Part shown: positions 1 to 12,500 of the stretch, in pieces
How positions within the stretch are numbered: position 1 is the stretch's first letter
How the letters are laid out: every line of letters begins with the position of its first letter
Assembly (NCBI RefSeq): GCF_932526225.1
Contig: NC_064039.1
Span: 746,001 to 810,000 of the forward strand
Direction of reading: 5' to 3'
DNA from: Nematostella vectensis
Taxonomy: Eukaryota; Cnidaria; Anthozoa; Actiniaria; Edwardsiidae
Length of the DNA: 64,000 nucleotides
Made by a program: the position numbers and the translations under genes
Notes under the pieces: model-generated
What the model was told of the DNA's origin: nothing
Database searches by the model: none
The model's input: the letters and a program-made list of their open reading frames with translations, nothing else

Positions 1-228
1 AAGGCAGTAAAGATGTTTAAAATCTTTTAAAAGTTGTCTTTTATTAGCAGAGCCATATTGTTTCTATTTAATGAAGTGCAACTTTAAGAAAAACAATTCT
101 TGATAAAAGGGAGTAAAGATGTTTCAAAATCTTTTAAATCTTTTAAAAGTTGTGTTTTATAAGCAGAGCCATATTGTTTCTATTTAATGAAGTGCAACTT
201 TGAGAAATAGTAGTTGTAAAAGGGGTGT
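1..228. repeat. Imperfect tandem duplication upstream of SLC46 exon 1
   Basis: Two copies of a block of roughly 107-114 bp (shared phrases taaagatgttt, agcagagccatattg, aatgaagtgcaac) differing by small indels. It lies in the putative 5' intron; nothing else is seen in this stretch. Confidence 0.75.
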
Positions 229-357
229 TGCACATAAGAAAATGTGCTTGCGACATGCAATTATTTTTTGGCATAAAAAAATTCATGTAACTGGTCCATT
301 AGTTTTTATATTATCTGGCCCAGTAATGTTATTTGTAACATTTTCAGGTTGATCAAA

Positions 358-573
358 ATGACACCTAAACCGCTGACATGGAGGACCCTGCTGACAATAG
401 AACCTGTCATTTTCCTCTATGTCTATGGTATTCTCATGCATGGACCTGTCATTCAGCAGTTTGTGTACAGTAAAATAGCAAAGCAAAAAGGTTTCTTCTA
501 TGACCCCTCTAGCCATACCGGATGTGGTAATGAGACTCGCTATAATTCAACTCTACATAATCTTGAGCAAGAG
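358..573 (+). CDS. SLC46-like exon 1 (first coding exon)
   Basis: Encodes the start Met, TM1 and the glycosylated first extracellular loop and ends ...LEQE at a gtaact donor in phase 0. An in-frame TTG nine nt upstream (349) lies just after the 3' splice site, but ATG at 358 is the sensible start. Confidence 0.82.
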
Positions 574-3500
574 GTAACTACTCATTAAAATTTTTCTAGT
601 ATTTGTATGTTTTGGTCGTACAGTACCTAGAGGAAGGATGCTAAAAGTAGGTCCCCTACCACCACCTCCCCCTAATGGTTTTAAGAATCTTGAACATTAC
701 ATATGTTATCATCCCCCCAGAATATTGCTCTTTCCCTCAAGGAATTGAGCTCATCAGTTTTTAAATCTATTTTTATTAGCTTTGGCACTGAACATGTATT
801 TTTTAAATATTTACAAGATCGCAGGGACACCAAAACAGCAATAGTCCAGTTACTTTTAGTGTGAAAAGGTGCTTATCCCCAAAAGTGTATATATATATGT
901 ATATAAAATGATGGTTGAAGGCTTTCATAGAAAGTGCTCAATACTCGAAAGTAGAGCGGTGTATAGTGAACCACGAAACAGACCTGTAGGGAAACCTATG
1001 TAGTTTGTAGTTTGTATTTTTCTCAAACTAACACTATATATGTATATATATGTATATATGTATCCATATAGGGATTTACAGTAAGAGCACATGGTTTGTG
1101 TCAAGGTTGGTATGTACGGTATGCTATTTTGAGCTTGTCTGCACACCCTCTTTTTCCTTTACAATTTATGTTATTGTATAATCTATTGATTTTAACATAA
1201 TCAGACCTTACAGTGAGTTTATTTTGTGCATCTTTTCTAAAGGTTCAAGCCACAGCTGCTTATGTCCAGATTGGGATCACTATGTTTGAGTCACTCCCCT
1301 CCATTGTCTTGTCCTTGATGGTCGGCAGCTGGTCTGACTGCCATGGCCGCAAGCCTGCCATCTTGCTGCCGGTGATTGGTTCAACGCTGGAGGCTGTGTG
1401 TGTGCTTATTGTGATGTACTGCGACCTGGATGTCTATGTGCTGTTTATTGGGGCTTTATTAAATGGTTGCAGTGGGTACTTGCCCACTCTGCTGATGGGC
1501 ATAATGGCATATATTGCTGACTCAACAGATGAATCACAGAGAGCTCTGCGTCTTGGTAAGTTACTCAATTTAAAGTTGGATAACTCATGCACATTTTAGC
1601 TCTCTGAAATACTGCATGAGCTTTGTGAATGATGATGATAGTGATGATAACCATCACTAAAAAATTATGAATGATGGTCATGCATACCTGTCAACCTCCA
1701 AAAATCTCAAGGCTTGAGAATTTTTTTGGAAAGTGGTGGTGTATATTCATTTTTTTGGGGGAAGGGTGGGTTTAACCTTGCAGGCGTTTGCCTTTAAAAA
1801 GCTCTCATGAACAAATCCACTTATAGATCTCACAAGGGTGTTAGATGAATTGTGCTATGCAAGGGAATTACTGTTTCAAATATTTTGAAAATAGGCAAAA
1901 TGATGGTTTTCTATAGAATAATTTTTCGGAAGCGATAAAAATCGCTAACAAAGCGGGAGTTTGGTGCTCAACACGGGAGAGCGGGAGAAAGGGGTCCAAA
2001 ATCTTGAGATTCCAGCTTCATGCAATGATGATGATATTTTTTTTAGTAATCAGAGCAACTCAATGACAAACTCGTGGAATTTTTGTACAGAAAACTTTAA
2101 GACTAGAATATGTCTAGGTGATGTATTTCCCTCGATATAAATTACCAGTACAGCCCCCACCCCAGAATCGAGGGGATTGTGGGAGTCAGAAAGGTTGGGG
2201 GCCATTGCTAACTCTCATATATATATATTCCTGTATATTGAGGGGATACAGGCTATACCCTTGCAGAGGTGTTGTTAGTAACATGACAACTGCATTCCAA
2301 TGATGGTTCTGGACATTTCTGGAATAACATTCCAACCTTTTGTTTAAAAAAATGGTCTGACATTCTTGTTATTAGTTCTATTTATTCACAAAGTAGAACA
2401 TAAACATGAGATCTATGGGAATTAAAAGCAGTGGAATTACCTAATCGTAGAGTGGATTTCACATGATGCCAATGGCTATTGACTGACATGGCAGTCATGT
2501 GATATCCACCCATGTCTGGTTACACAAAAATTGTGGATAATTGCTATAAACATCAGATAAATCCTTTTCTGAAAAATGAACATTGCAGTGCACAAACATT
2601 TTCTTGATGTCAAATGTCATATTGCCTTTTAAGTGCACCAGTCCCTTAGATTCAACTGAGGAGTTCCAAATGCGAAATTTCAAAATCGCCCAAAATTGGT
2701 TTAAAGTTAGCCCCTGGTTCTCTTATAATGGTAAAAAAGTTTGAGTTACAAACAATAAATATTTTTCGAGAAAAACCGAATTTACGATTTTGCCTATAAA
2801 ATCGCCGATTTGGGGGCATTTTTCACCTTTCAAACAAAATCGTAAAATTCTATCTAAATATAGGCGGAATTTTAAAAAGCGCTACAGATCCTTAGAAAGG
2901 AGTGGATAAGGTATAAAACGAGTGGTTTCTTTACTTTTTCCGGCGAGAAAAAATATATTTTATTGCTGTCTAAACATGTCAACAAAAAACGTCGACTAAA
3001 ATATTAGTCTAAATTAGGGGCTTATAAATCCAATGGTACGTGGATTTTCGCAGAAATTTTGCACTTTGAGCAAAGATTGGTGTTATTTCTTTCGATTCAG
3101 CAAATAAAAAATTGGGGGAAGCAAATTCCCGAATTATAATGAAGCCGAGCGCAACCCCATGTCGAGCTCAAATAACACGCGATTTTCTTGACAGCCGTCT
3201 TTATTAGATACACATACCTGTTTGTACGGAAGACAAATCACAGAAAATAAACTCAATCCTTGCTGTATTCTTATTTTAGATGCTGTATAATAGTCTTGGT
3301 TCATCCTTGGAAGCTACTGGAAGTCAATAAAGACATTACAATGAAAAATATTTGCTATTTTGTACATACTTCAGTTCAGAACGCCTGCCGGAATGGCAAA
3401 CTTTGAAGGATTTGTTTGGGTTTTAAAGTTTCTTTACGCTTCATTGAAGTAAAAGATATTCAAGCACATCAGTTCTTACCTTCTGTCAAAAGGTTTCTAG

Positions 3501-6500
3501 GGAAAAGGCCGATTTGTAAGATTAATTTCAATGCAAAGGTCAAGTACTTGAACACGAGTCTGGTTTCAAATGACAACAACTGATCAGCGGTCTGCCAGAT
3601 GAGAATGCGTGACTTTCCACAGGTATCCTAATCCCCATAAGAACAGACAGTTTAGAGTCTTAGTCTTTCTTTTTTAGAAAACATATTTGATAAAAAGTCG
3701 ATATCATGTCTTGTTTGTCTGTTTTCGAAAACATCTGATGATTTAGTAAAGAACTTAGGCGTAAGAGTAAAAATTGTATACGTATTTACGTTTATCTGCA
3801 TATTAGTTGTGTGCTCATGAGCACTGCTTGATTACTGCTGAAATTGTATCAATAATGGGAGCGGGTCTCTGTAAAATGCAGATCGGACCGTCACAGACCT
3901 CGGCGTACCGGTTTTATTTATTTATTAGATAAAATAAAAAAATCGTCGTCAAAGAAAAAAAGCTTGCTTACATTTTGCGTGGGAGTCCTTAGGGCAAGTG
4001 TGCCGTTGTTGCGGGGCGCCGGTGGGACAGAGTTTCTTTTTCATTAAGGACTTTGCGCAAAATTTCCGATTTGCTCTAGGTGACTGAAGTAGTTTAAAAA
4101 TCGGTAGCTGGAAAATCGGCAACTACCGTGAGAATAGTGACTTTAAATGGGCTGCTTCGCTACTTTGTAGCAAGAGAAAACAAATATCACTCTGTCCAAA
4201 CACTGAGCTGTCAGTTAACTCAATGGAAACTGTTGATTGCCGTTAGAACAGTAACCCTCTATTGGCTACTTCCCTGCATTGTATTAAGAAGAAAACAAAA
4301 GCCGCTCTGCACAAGCACAATCGTAGATTGCCGTGAGAACAGTAACTTGTCATTGGCTACTTTGCTTGATATAACAAGACCAACAACTGTGCAATGCCAA
4401 CAAGATTGCCTGGAAAAGGGTTACAAATTCAGTTGCGACAGATTGAATAAACATGTCTATGATTCCGCTACAGACGACGATCTACTCCCCGTGTTTGAGG
4501 GGTAAAATAATACTTTCGCTAAACGAAAGATATAATGCTAATTGACATTGTTTTAATGCGAGGGATGTTTTAGCCTGTCAGCAAGTCTGTACTTTTGCGC
4601 AAAATCCGTAATGAAAAAGAAATCTCCGTCGCATATCCCCCCCCACACACACACACACACACAACATCGGCACACACATAAACTAATATCAGAATATAAG
4701 GAAAGCTGAGGTGCGTGATAAAGAAGTCGAGTCTACCAAACGGGAGTTGAGTTGAAATAGGGACTCCCCAAAATATGTTCAGAGAACAAGCAAAATGCAG
4801 GGGGGGAGGAGGGGAAGCTGGGGGTGCGAACGCACCCCCCCCCCCCCCTCCCCACACACACACACACACACAACGGCCGAAGGTCTTTCGGTTCCCAATG
4901 GAAGTGCTATTTGTAGACAAAACTATAAAGCATAAGCTGAATAACCCTGGTACGTAGCCAAATCCGACGATAAAAGTCCCGTGAAGATACTGCAAAGGCA
5001 TAAAAAATCCCTCTTTGTTCTTTCGGGGGTAGTCAGATTTTTATTAGAGAACTCATTTTACTCGTCGTCGCTTTACTCGTTCCCCTCTCAGAACAGCCGA
5101 ATTCCGAGCTACGAACAAGCAACCATTGCCTGGGCTACCTGTGATTACATTTGCGTTTCAAGTGTCACCTACGCGCGGGCTTAACAAATACTCCGGTCGT
5201 TAAATCATGATTCACTTACCAGCTCTAGCAAGAAGAAGTTCAAACTCAGTTTGAAGAGACTTGTCTGTTATGTTAAGCAGCTTCTTTTGTCCATGAATAT
5301 CCTTGTTACAGTCTTTCAGAAGAACGCGCTTTGAATTGCTCGAGCAATCGACACTAGGGCCGCAAGGAGCACCCACGCAAACAGTGTAATCACAGGTAGT
5401 CATGATCAAGAAAAATATCAAGCATCATCTGATTTACAATTCTAGCTTGCCTGATTTTATAATAAGCAGATTAATGGGATCTCTTTGTGTTGCCCTAAAG
5501 CCTTTTGTGGCTGACGGAGGTGTTACTGTAACAGGATGCCGCTTTGTGGGAGTGTGACAATTCTTCCAGCTTATGCCCTTATGTCAACGAAGCATGTTTG
5601 CTTGTGATATTTGTTTTATTCTTCGATTGGTGTTTCCTATCTAGAATTACGCTTTCACAACATAGGCGAGCCAGCTGAGAAGAGATATCTCATACTTTCG
5701 GGTGATGTCCTGCTGCAAGAGACCATGATACATCATGGTCTCTTGCCTGCTGTGAGTGACACAATAATGTCAAGTAGCGCATACGCATATACATATCCCA
5801 TATTAATTTTTGAAATAATTTTGGCATCATTAATATGTTTTTTTTAGAATGAAGAACATAAAATAAGAAACAATCTAAAATATAAAAACTGCAAACCGAC
5901 TAGTTGAACTATTCTTTATATCGGGTTTCCTTTGGAAATTCACGCATTCTCATCTGGTAGACCGCTGATCAGTTGTCATCTGAAACCAGACTCGTGTTCA
6001 AGTACTTGACCTTTGCATTGAAATTAATCTCATAAATCGGCCTTTTTCCCAGAAACATCTTGGGAGAAGGTAAGAACTGACGTACTTGAATATATTTTAC
6101 TTTAATGGAGCGTAAAGAAACTTTAAAACCCAAACAAATCCTTCAAAGTTTGCCATTCCGGCAGGCGTTCTTAACTGAAATCTGTACAAAATAGCAAATA
6201 TTTTTCATTGTAATGTCTTTATTGACTTCCAGTAACTTCCAAGAATGAACCAAGACAATTATACAACATCTGAGATTAGTATACAGCAAGGGTAGAGTTT
6301 ATTTTCTGTGATTTGTCTCCTGTTCAAACAGGTATGTGTATCTAATAAAGACGGCTGTTAAAAATATCGCGTGTTATTTGAGCTCGACATGGGGTTGCGT
6401 TCGGCTTCATTATAATTCGGGAATTTGATTCCCCAATTTTTTTCTTTGCTGAATCGAAAGAAATAACACCAATCTTTGCTGAAAGTGCAAAATTTCTGCG

Positions 6501-9500
6501 AAAATCCATGTACCATCGGTTTTATAAGCCCCTAATTTAGACTATTATTCAAGTCGACATTTTTTATTGACATGTTTACACAGCAATAAAATATACTTTT
6601 TTTGCCGTAAAAAGTAAAGAAACCACTCGATTTATACCTTATCAACTCCTTTCTAAGGATCGGTATCGCTATTTTTAATTCCGCGTATATTTAAAGAATA
6701 TTTTGCGATTTTTTACGCAAGGTGAAAAATGCCCCCAAATCGGCGATTTTATAGGCAAAATCGTAAATTCGGAATTTCTCGAAAAATATTTAATGTATGT
6801 AACTCAAACATTTTAACCATGATAAGGGAACCAGGGGCTAACTTTAAACCAATTTTGAGCGATTTTGAAATTTCTTATTTGGAACTCCTTAGTTGAATCT
6901 AAGGGACTGGTGCACTTAAATGTATTGAAAGATTGTGGTGACTACAACAAGACTGTACCAATATGGCTTACTATTATTTTGGTTATATTGTTTGTGAGAG
7001 ATAGGGATATCATTCCAAGCACTTCATAATAGAATGCTGCCCCTTGTTTTTGCTGTATTCATGTTTCTGACTGTTTAATTTTCTTTTTAATTTTTTCTTC
7101 ATTAGCATGACTCTTTGTGTCTCAGCTAAAATATTGATGTAGCATTAAATGTGTGGTTTCCATTTGCCTTGTCATTAAATGGTTTTTGGGGCCTTCAAAC
7201 AATTAATATGTGTCAATTGTAAATCTTTTGGTATCAAGTTGAACTGAGCTGCTTGTTGTAGAGCTTGTGTAATAATGGCAGTGGCTGCAATATTGTAGTG
7301 CCACACAGTAGCACAGCTTGTGTAATAATGGCAGTGGCTGCAATATTGTAGTGCCACACAGTAGCACAGCTTGTGTAATAATGGCAGTGGCTGCAATATT
7401 GTAGTGCCACACAGTAGCACAGCTTGTGTAATAATGGCAGTGGCTGCGATATTGTAGTGCCACACAGTAGCACAGCTTGTGTAATAATGACAGTGGCTGC
7501 GATATTGTAGTGCCTCACAGTAGCACAGCTTGTGTAATAAATAATGGCAAAGGCTGCGATATTGTAGTGCCACACAGTAGCACAGCTTGTGTAATAATGG
7601 CAGTGGCTGCGATATTGTAGTGCCACACAGTAGCACAGCTTGTGTAATAATGGCAGTGGCTGCGATATTGTAGTGCCACATAGTAGCACAGCTTGTGTAA
7701 TAATGGCAGTGGCTGCAATATTTTAGTGCCACATAAAAGCACAGCTTGTGTAATAAATAATGGCAAAGGCTGCGATATTGTAGTGCCACACAGTAGCACA
7801 GCTTGTGTAATAATGGCAGTGGCTGCGATATTGTAGTGCCACACAGTAGCACAGCTTGTGTAATAATGGCAGTGGCTGCGATATTGTAGTGCCACACAGT
7901 AGCACAGCTTGTGTAATAATGGCAGTGGCTGCGATATTGTAGTGCCACACAGTAGCACAGCTTGTGTAATAATGGCAGTGGCTGCGATATTGTAGTGCCA
8001 CACAGTAGCACAGCTTGTGTAATAATGGCAGTGGCTGCGATATTGTAGTGCCACATAGTAGCACAGCTTGTGTAATAATGGCAGTGGCTGCGATATTGTA
8101 GTGCCACACAGTAGCACAGCTTGTGTAATAATGGCAGTGGCTGCGATATTGTAGTGCCACACAGTAGCACAGCTTGTGTAATAATGGCAGTGGCTGCGAT
8201 ATTGTAGTGCCACACAGTAGCACAGCTTGTGTAATAAATAATGGCAGTGGTTGCGATATTGTAGTGCCACACAGTAGCACAGCTTGTGTAATAATGGCAG
8301 TGGCTGCGATATTGTAGTGCCACATAGTAGCACAGCTTGTGTAATAATGGCAGTGGCTGCGATATTGTAGTGCCACACAGTAGCACAGCTTGTGTAATAA
8401 TGGCAGTGGCTGCGATATTGTAGTGCCACACAGTAGCACAGCTTGTGTAATAATGGCAGTGGCTGCGATATTGTAGTGCCACACAGTAGCACAGCTTGTG
8501 TAATAAATAATGGCAGTGGTTGCGATATTGTAGTGCCACACAGTAGCACAGCTTGTGTAATAATGGCAGTGGCTGCGATATTGTAGTGCCACACAGTAGC
8601 ACAGCTTGTGTAATAATGGCAGTGGCTGCGATATTGTAGTGCCACACAGTAGCACAGCTTGTGTAATAATGGCAGTGGCTGCGATATTGTAGTGCCACAC
8701 AGTAGCACAGCTTGTGTAATAATGGCAGTGGCTGCGATATTGTAGTGCCACACAGTAGCACAGCTTGTGTAATAAGTAATGGCAAAGGCTGCAATATTGT
8801 AGTGCCACACAGTAGCACAGCTTGTGTAATAATGGCAGTGGCTGCGATATTGTAGTGCCACATAAAAGCACAGCTTGTGTAATAAATAATGGCAAAGGCT
8901 GCGATATTGTAGTGCCACACAGTAGCACAGCTTGTGTAATAATGGCAGTGGCTGCGATATTGTAGTGCCACACAGTAGCACAGCTTGTGTAATAATGAAA
9001 GTGGCTGCAATATTGTAGTGCCACACAGTAGCACAGCTTGTGTAATAATGGCAGTGGCTGCGATATTGTAGTGCCACACAGTAGCACAGCTTGTGTAATA
9101 ATGGCAGTGGCTGCGATATTATAGTGCCACACAGTAGCACAGCTTGTGTAATAATGGCAGTGGCTGCGATATTGTAGTGCCACACAGTATCACAGCTTCT
9201 GTAATAATGGCAGTGGCTGCGATATTGTAGTGCCACACAGTAGCACAGCTTGTGTAATAATGGCAGTGGCTGCGATATTGTAGTGCCACACAGTAGCACA
9301 GCTTGTGTAATAATGGCAAAGGCTGCGATATTGTAGTGCCACACAGTAGCACAGCTTGTGTAATAATGAAAGTGGCTGCGATATTGTAGTGCCACACAGT
9401 AGCACAGCTTGTGTAATAATGGCAGTGGCTGCGATATTGTAGTGCCACATAGTAGCACAGCTTGTGTAATAAATAATGGCAGTGGCTGCGATATTGTAGT

Positions 9501-12500
9501 GCCACACAGTAGCACAGCTTGTGTAATAATGGCAGTGGCTGCGATATTGTAGTGCCACATAGTAGCACAGCTTGTGTAATAATGGCAGTGGCTGCGATAT
9601 TGTAGTGCCACACAGTAGCACAGCTTGTGTAATAATGGCAGTGGCTGCAATATTGTAGTGCCACATAAAAGCACAGCTTGTGTAATAAATAATGGCAAAG
9701 GCTGCGATATTGTAGTGCCACACAGTAGCACAGCTTGTGTAATAATGGCAGTGGCTGCGATATTGTAGTGCCACACAGTAGCACAGCTTGTGTAATAATG
9801 AAAGTGGCTGCAATATTGTAGTGCCACACAGTAGCACAGCTTGTGTAATAATGGCAGTGGCTGCGATATTGTAGTGCCACACAGTAGCACAGCTTGTGTA
9901 ATAATGACAGTGGCTGCGATATTGTAGTGCCTCACAGTAGCACAGCTTGTGTAATAAATAATGGCAAAGGCTGCGATATTGTAGTGCCACACAGTAGCAC
10001 AGCTTGTGTAATAATGGCAGTGGCTGCGATATTGTAGTGCCACACAGTAGCACAGCTTGTGTAATAATGGCAGTGGCTGCGATATTGTAGTGCCACATAG
10101 TAGCACAGCTTGTGTAATAATGGCAGTGGCTGCAATATTTTAGTGCCACATAAAAGCACAGCTTGTGTAATAAATAATGGCAAAGGCTGCGATATTGCAG
10201 TGCCACACAGTAGCACAGCTTGTGTAATAATGGCAGTGGCTGCGATATTGTAGTGCCACACAGTAGCACAGCTTGTGTAATAATGGCAGTGGCTGCGATA
10301 TTGTAGTGCCACACAGTAGCACAGCTTGTGTAATAATGGCAGTGGCTGCGATATTGTAGTGCCACACAGTAGCACAGCTTGTGTAATAATGGCAGTGGCT
10401 GCGATATTGTAGTGCCACACAGTAGCACAGCTTGTGTAATAATGGCAGTGGCTGCGATATTGTAGTGCCACATAGTAGCACAGCTTGTGTAATAATGGCA
10501 GTGGCTGCGATATTGTAGTGCCACACAGTAGCACAGCTTGTGTAATAATGGCAGTGGCTGCGATATTGTAGTGCCACATAGTAGCACAGCTTGTGTAATA
10601 ATGGCAGTGGCTGCGATATTGTAGTGCCACACAGTAGCACAGCTTGTGTAATAATGGCAGTGGCTGCGATATTGTAGTGCCACATAGTAGCACAGCTTGT
10701 GTAATAATGGCAGTGGCTGCGATATTGTAGTGCCACACAGTAGCACAGCTTGTGTAATAATGGCAAAGGCTGCGATATTGTAGTGCCACATAGTAGCACA
10801 GCTTGTGTAATAATGGCAGTGGCTGCGATATTGTAGTGCCACATAGTAGCACAGCTTGTGTAATAATGGCAGTGGCTGCGATATTGTAGTGCCACACAGT
10901 AGCACAGCTTGTGTAATAATGGCAGTGGCTGCGATATTGTAGTGCCACACAGTAGCACAGCTTGTGTAATAATGAAAGTGGCTGCGATATTGTAGTGCCA
11001 CATAGTAGCACAGCTTGTGTAATAATGGCAGTGGCTGCGATATTGTAGTGCCACACAGTAGCACAGCTTGTGTAATAACGGCAGTGGCTGCGATATTGTA
11101 GTGCCACATAGTAGCACAGCTTGTGTAATAACGGCAGTGGCTGCGATATTGTAGTGCCACACAGTAGCACAGCTTGTGTAATAATGGCAGTGGCTGCGAT
11201 ATTGTAGTGCCACACAGTAGCACAGCTTGTGTAATAATGGCAGTGGCTGCGATATTGTAGTGCCGCACAGTAGCACAGCTTGTGTAATAATGGCAGTGGC
11301 TGCGATATTGTAGTGCCACATAGTAGCACAGCTTGTGTAATAATGGCAGTGGCTGCGATATTGTAGTGCCACACAGTAGCACAGCTTGTGTAATAATGGC
11401 AGTGGCTGCGATATTGTAGTGCCACACAGTAGCACAGCTTGTGTAATAATGGCAGTGGCTGCGATATTGTAGTGCCACATAGTAGCACAGCTTGTGTAAT
11501 AATGGCAGTGGCTGCGATATTGTAGTGCCACATAGTAGCACAGCTTGTGTAATAATGGCAGTGGCTGCGATATTGTAGTGCCACACAGTAGCACAGCTTG
11601 TGTAATAATGAAAGTGGCTGCGATATTGTAGTGCCACATAGTAGCACAGCTTGTGTAATAATGGCAGTGGCTGCGATATTGTAGTGCCACATAGTAGCAC
11701 AGCTTGTGTTATAATGGCAGTGGCTGCGATATTATAGTGCCACACAGTAGCACAGCTTGTGTAATAATGAAAGTGGCTGCGATATTGTAGTGCCACATAG
11801 TAGCACAGCTTGTGTAATAATGGCAGTGGCTGCGATATTGTAGTGCCACATAGTAGCACAGCTTGTGTAATAATGGCAGTGGCTGCGATATTGTAGTGCC
11901 ACACAGTAGCACAGCTTGTGTAATAATGAAAGTGGCTGCGATATTGTAGTGCCACATAGTAGCACAGCTTGTGTAATAATGGCAGTGGCTGCGATATTGT
12001 AGTGCCACATAGTAGCACAGCTTGTGTAATAACGGCAGTGGCTGCGATATTGTAGTGCCACACAGTAGCACAGCTTGTGTAATAATGGCAGTGGCTGCGA
12101 TATTGTAGTGCCACATAGTAGCACAGCTTGTGTTATAATGGCAGTGGCTGCGATATTATAGTGCCACACAGTAGCACAGCTTGTGTGATAATGGCAGTGG
12201 CTGCGATATTGTAGTGCCACACAGTAGCACAGCTTGTGTAATAATGGCAGTGGCTGCGATATTGTAGTGCCACACAGTAGCACAGCTTGTGTAATAATGG
12301 CAGTGGCTGCAATATTGTAGTGCCACACAGTAGCACAGCTTGTGTAATAATGGCAGTGGCTGCGATATTGTAGTGCCACACAGTAGCACAGCTTGTGTAA
12401 TAATGGCAGTGGCTGCGATATTGTAGTGCCACACAGTAGCACAGCTTGTGTAATATTGACAGTGGCTGCGATATTGTAGTGCCACATAGTAGCACAGCTT

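Larger units (their letters stand above)
2633..6915. mobile_element. TTAA-flanked DNA element with about 1-kb terminal inverted repeats
   Basis: The left arm (2633 to about 3625) is repeated as reverse complement at about 5925-6915. The outermost bases are GTGCACCAGTCCCTTAGATT at left and their complement at right, each bordered by TTAA (2629-2632 and 6916-6919), as expected for a TTAA target-site duplication (piggyBac- or Kolobok-type insertion). The arms differ by many small indels, so the insertion is not fresh. The 2.3 kb centre holds no recognisable transposase. It has imperfect repeats near 4128-4340, C/CA microsatellites, an exon-like ORF at 5222-5402 and a strong hairpin at 5715-5746. 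Probably non-autonomous. Confidence 0.75.

Noticed and set aside
349-357. Earlier start of SLC46 at TTG 349
   Set aside because: A non-AUG start two codons after a splice acceptor is unlikely; ATG at 358 fits the family N-terminus.
1660-2030. Possible MITE with catacctgtcaacctcc and ccagcttcatgcaatg-like ends
   Set aside because: The ends are not convincing inverted repeats and no target duplication could be defined.
4570-5001. 143-codon minus ORF with Cys-Val-Cys-Gly runs
   Set aside because: Built on CA and C microsatellites, with no conserved domain.
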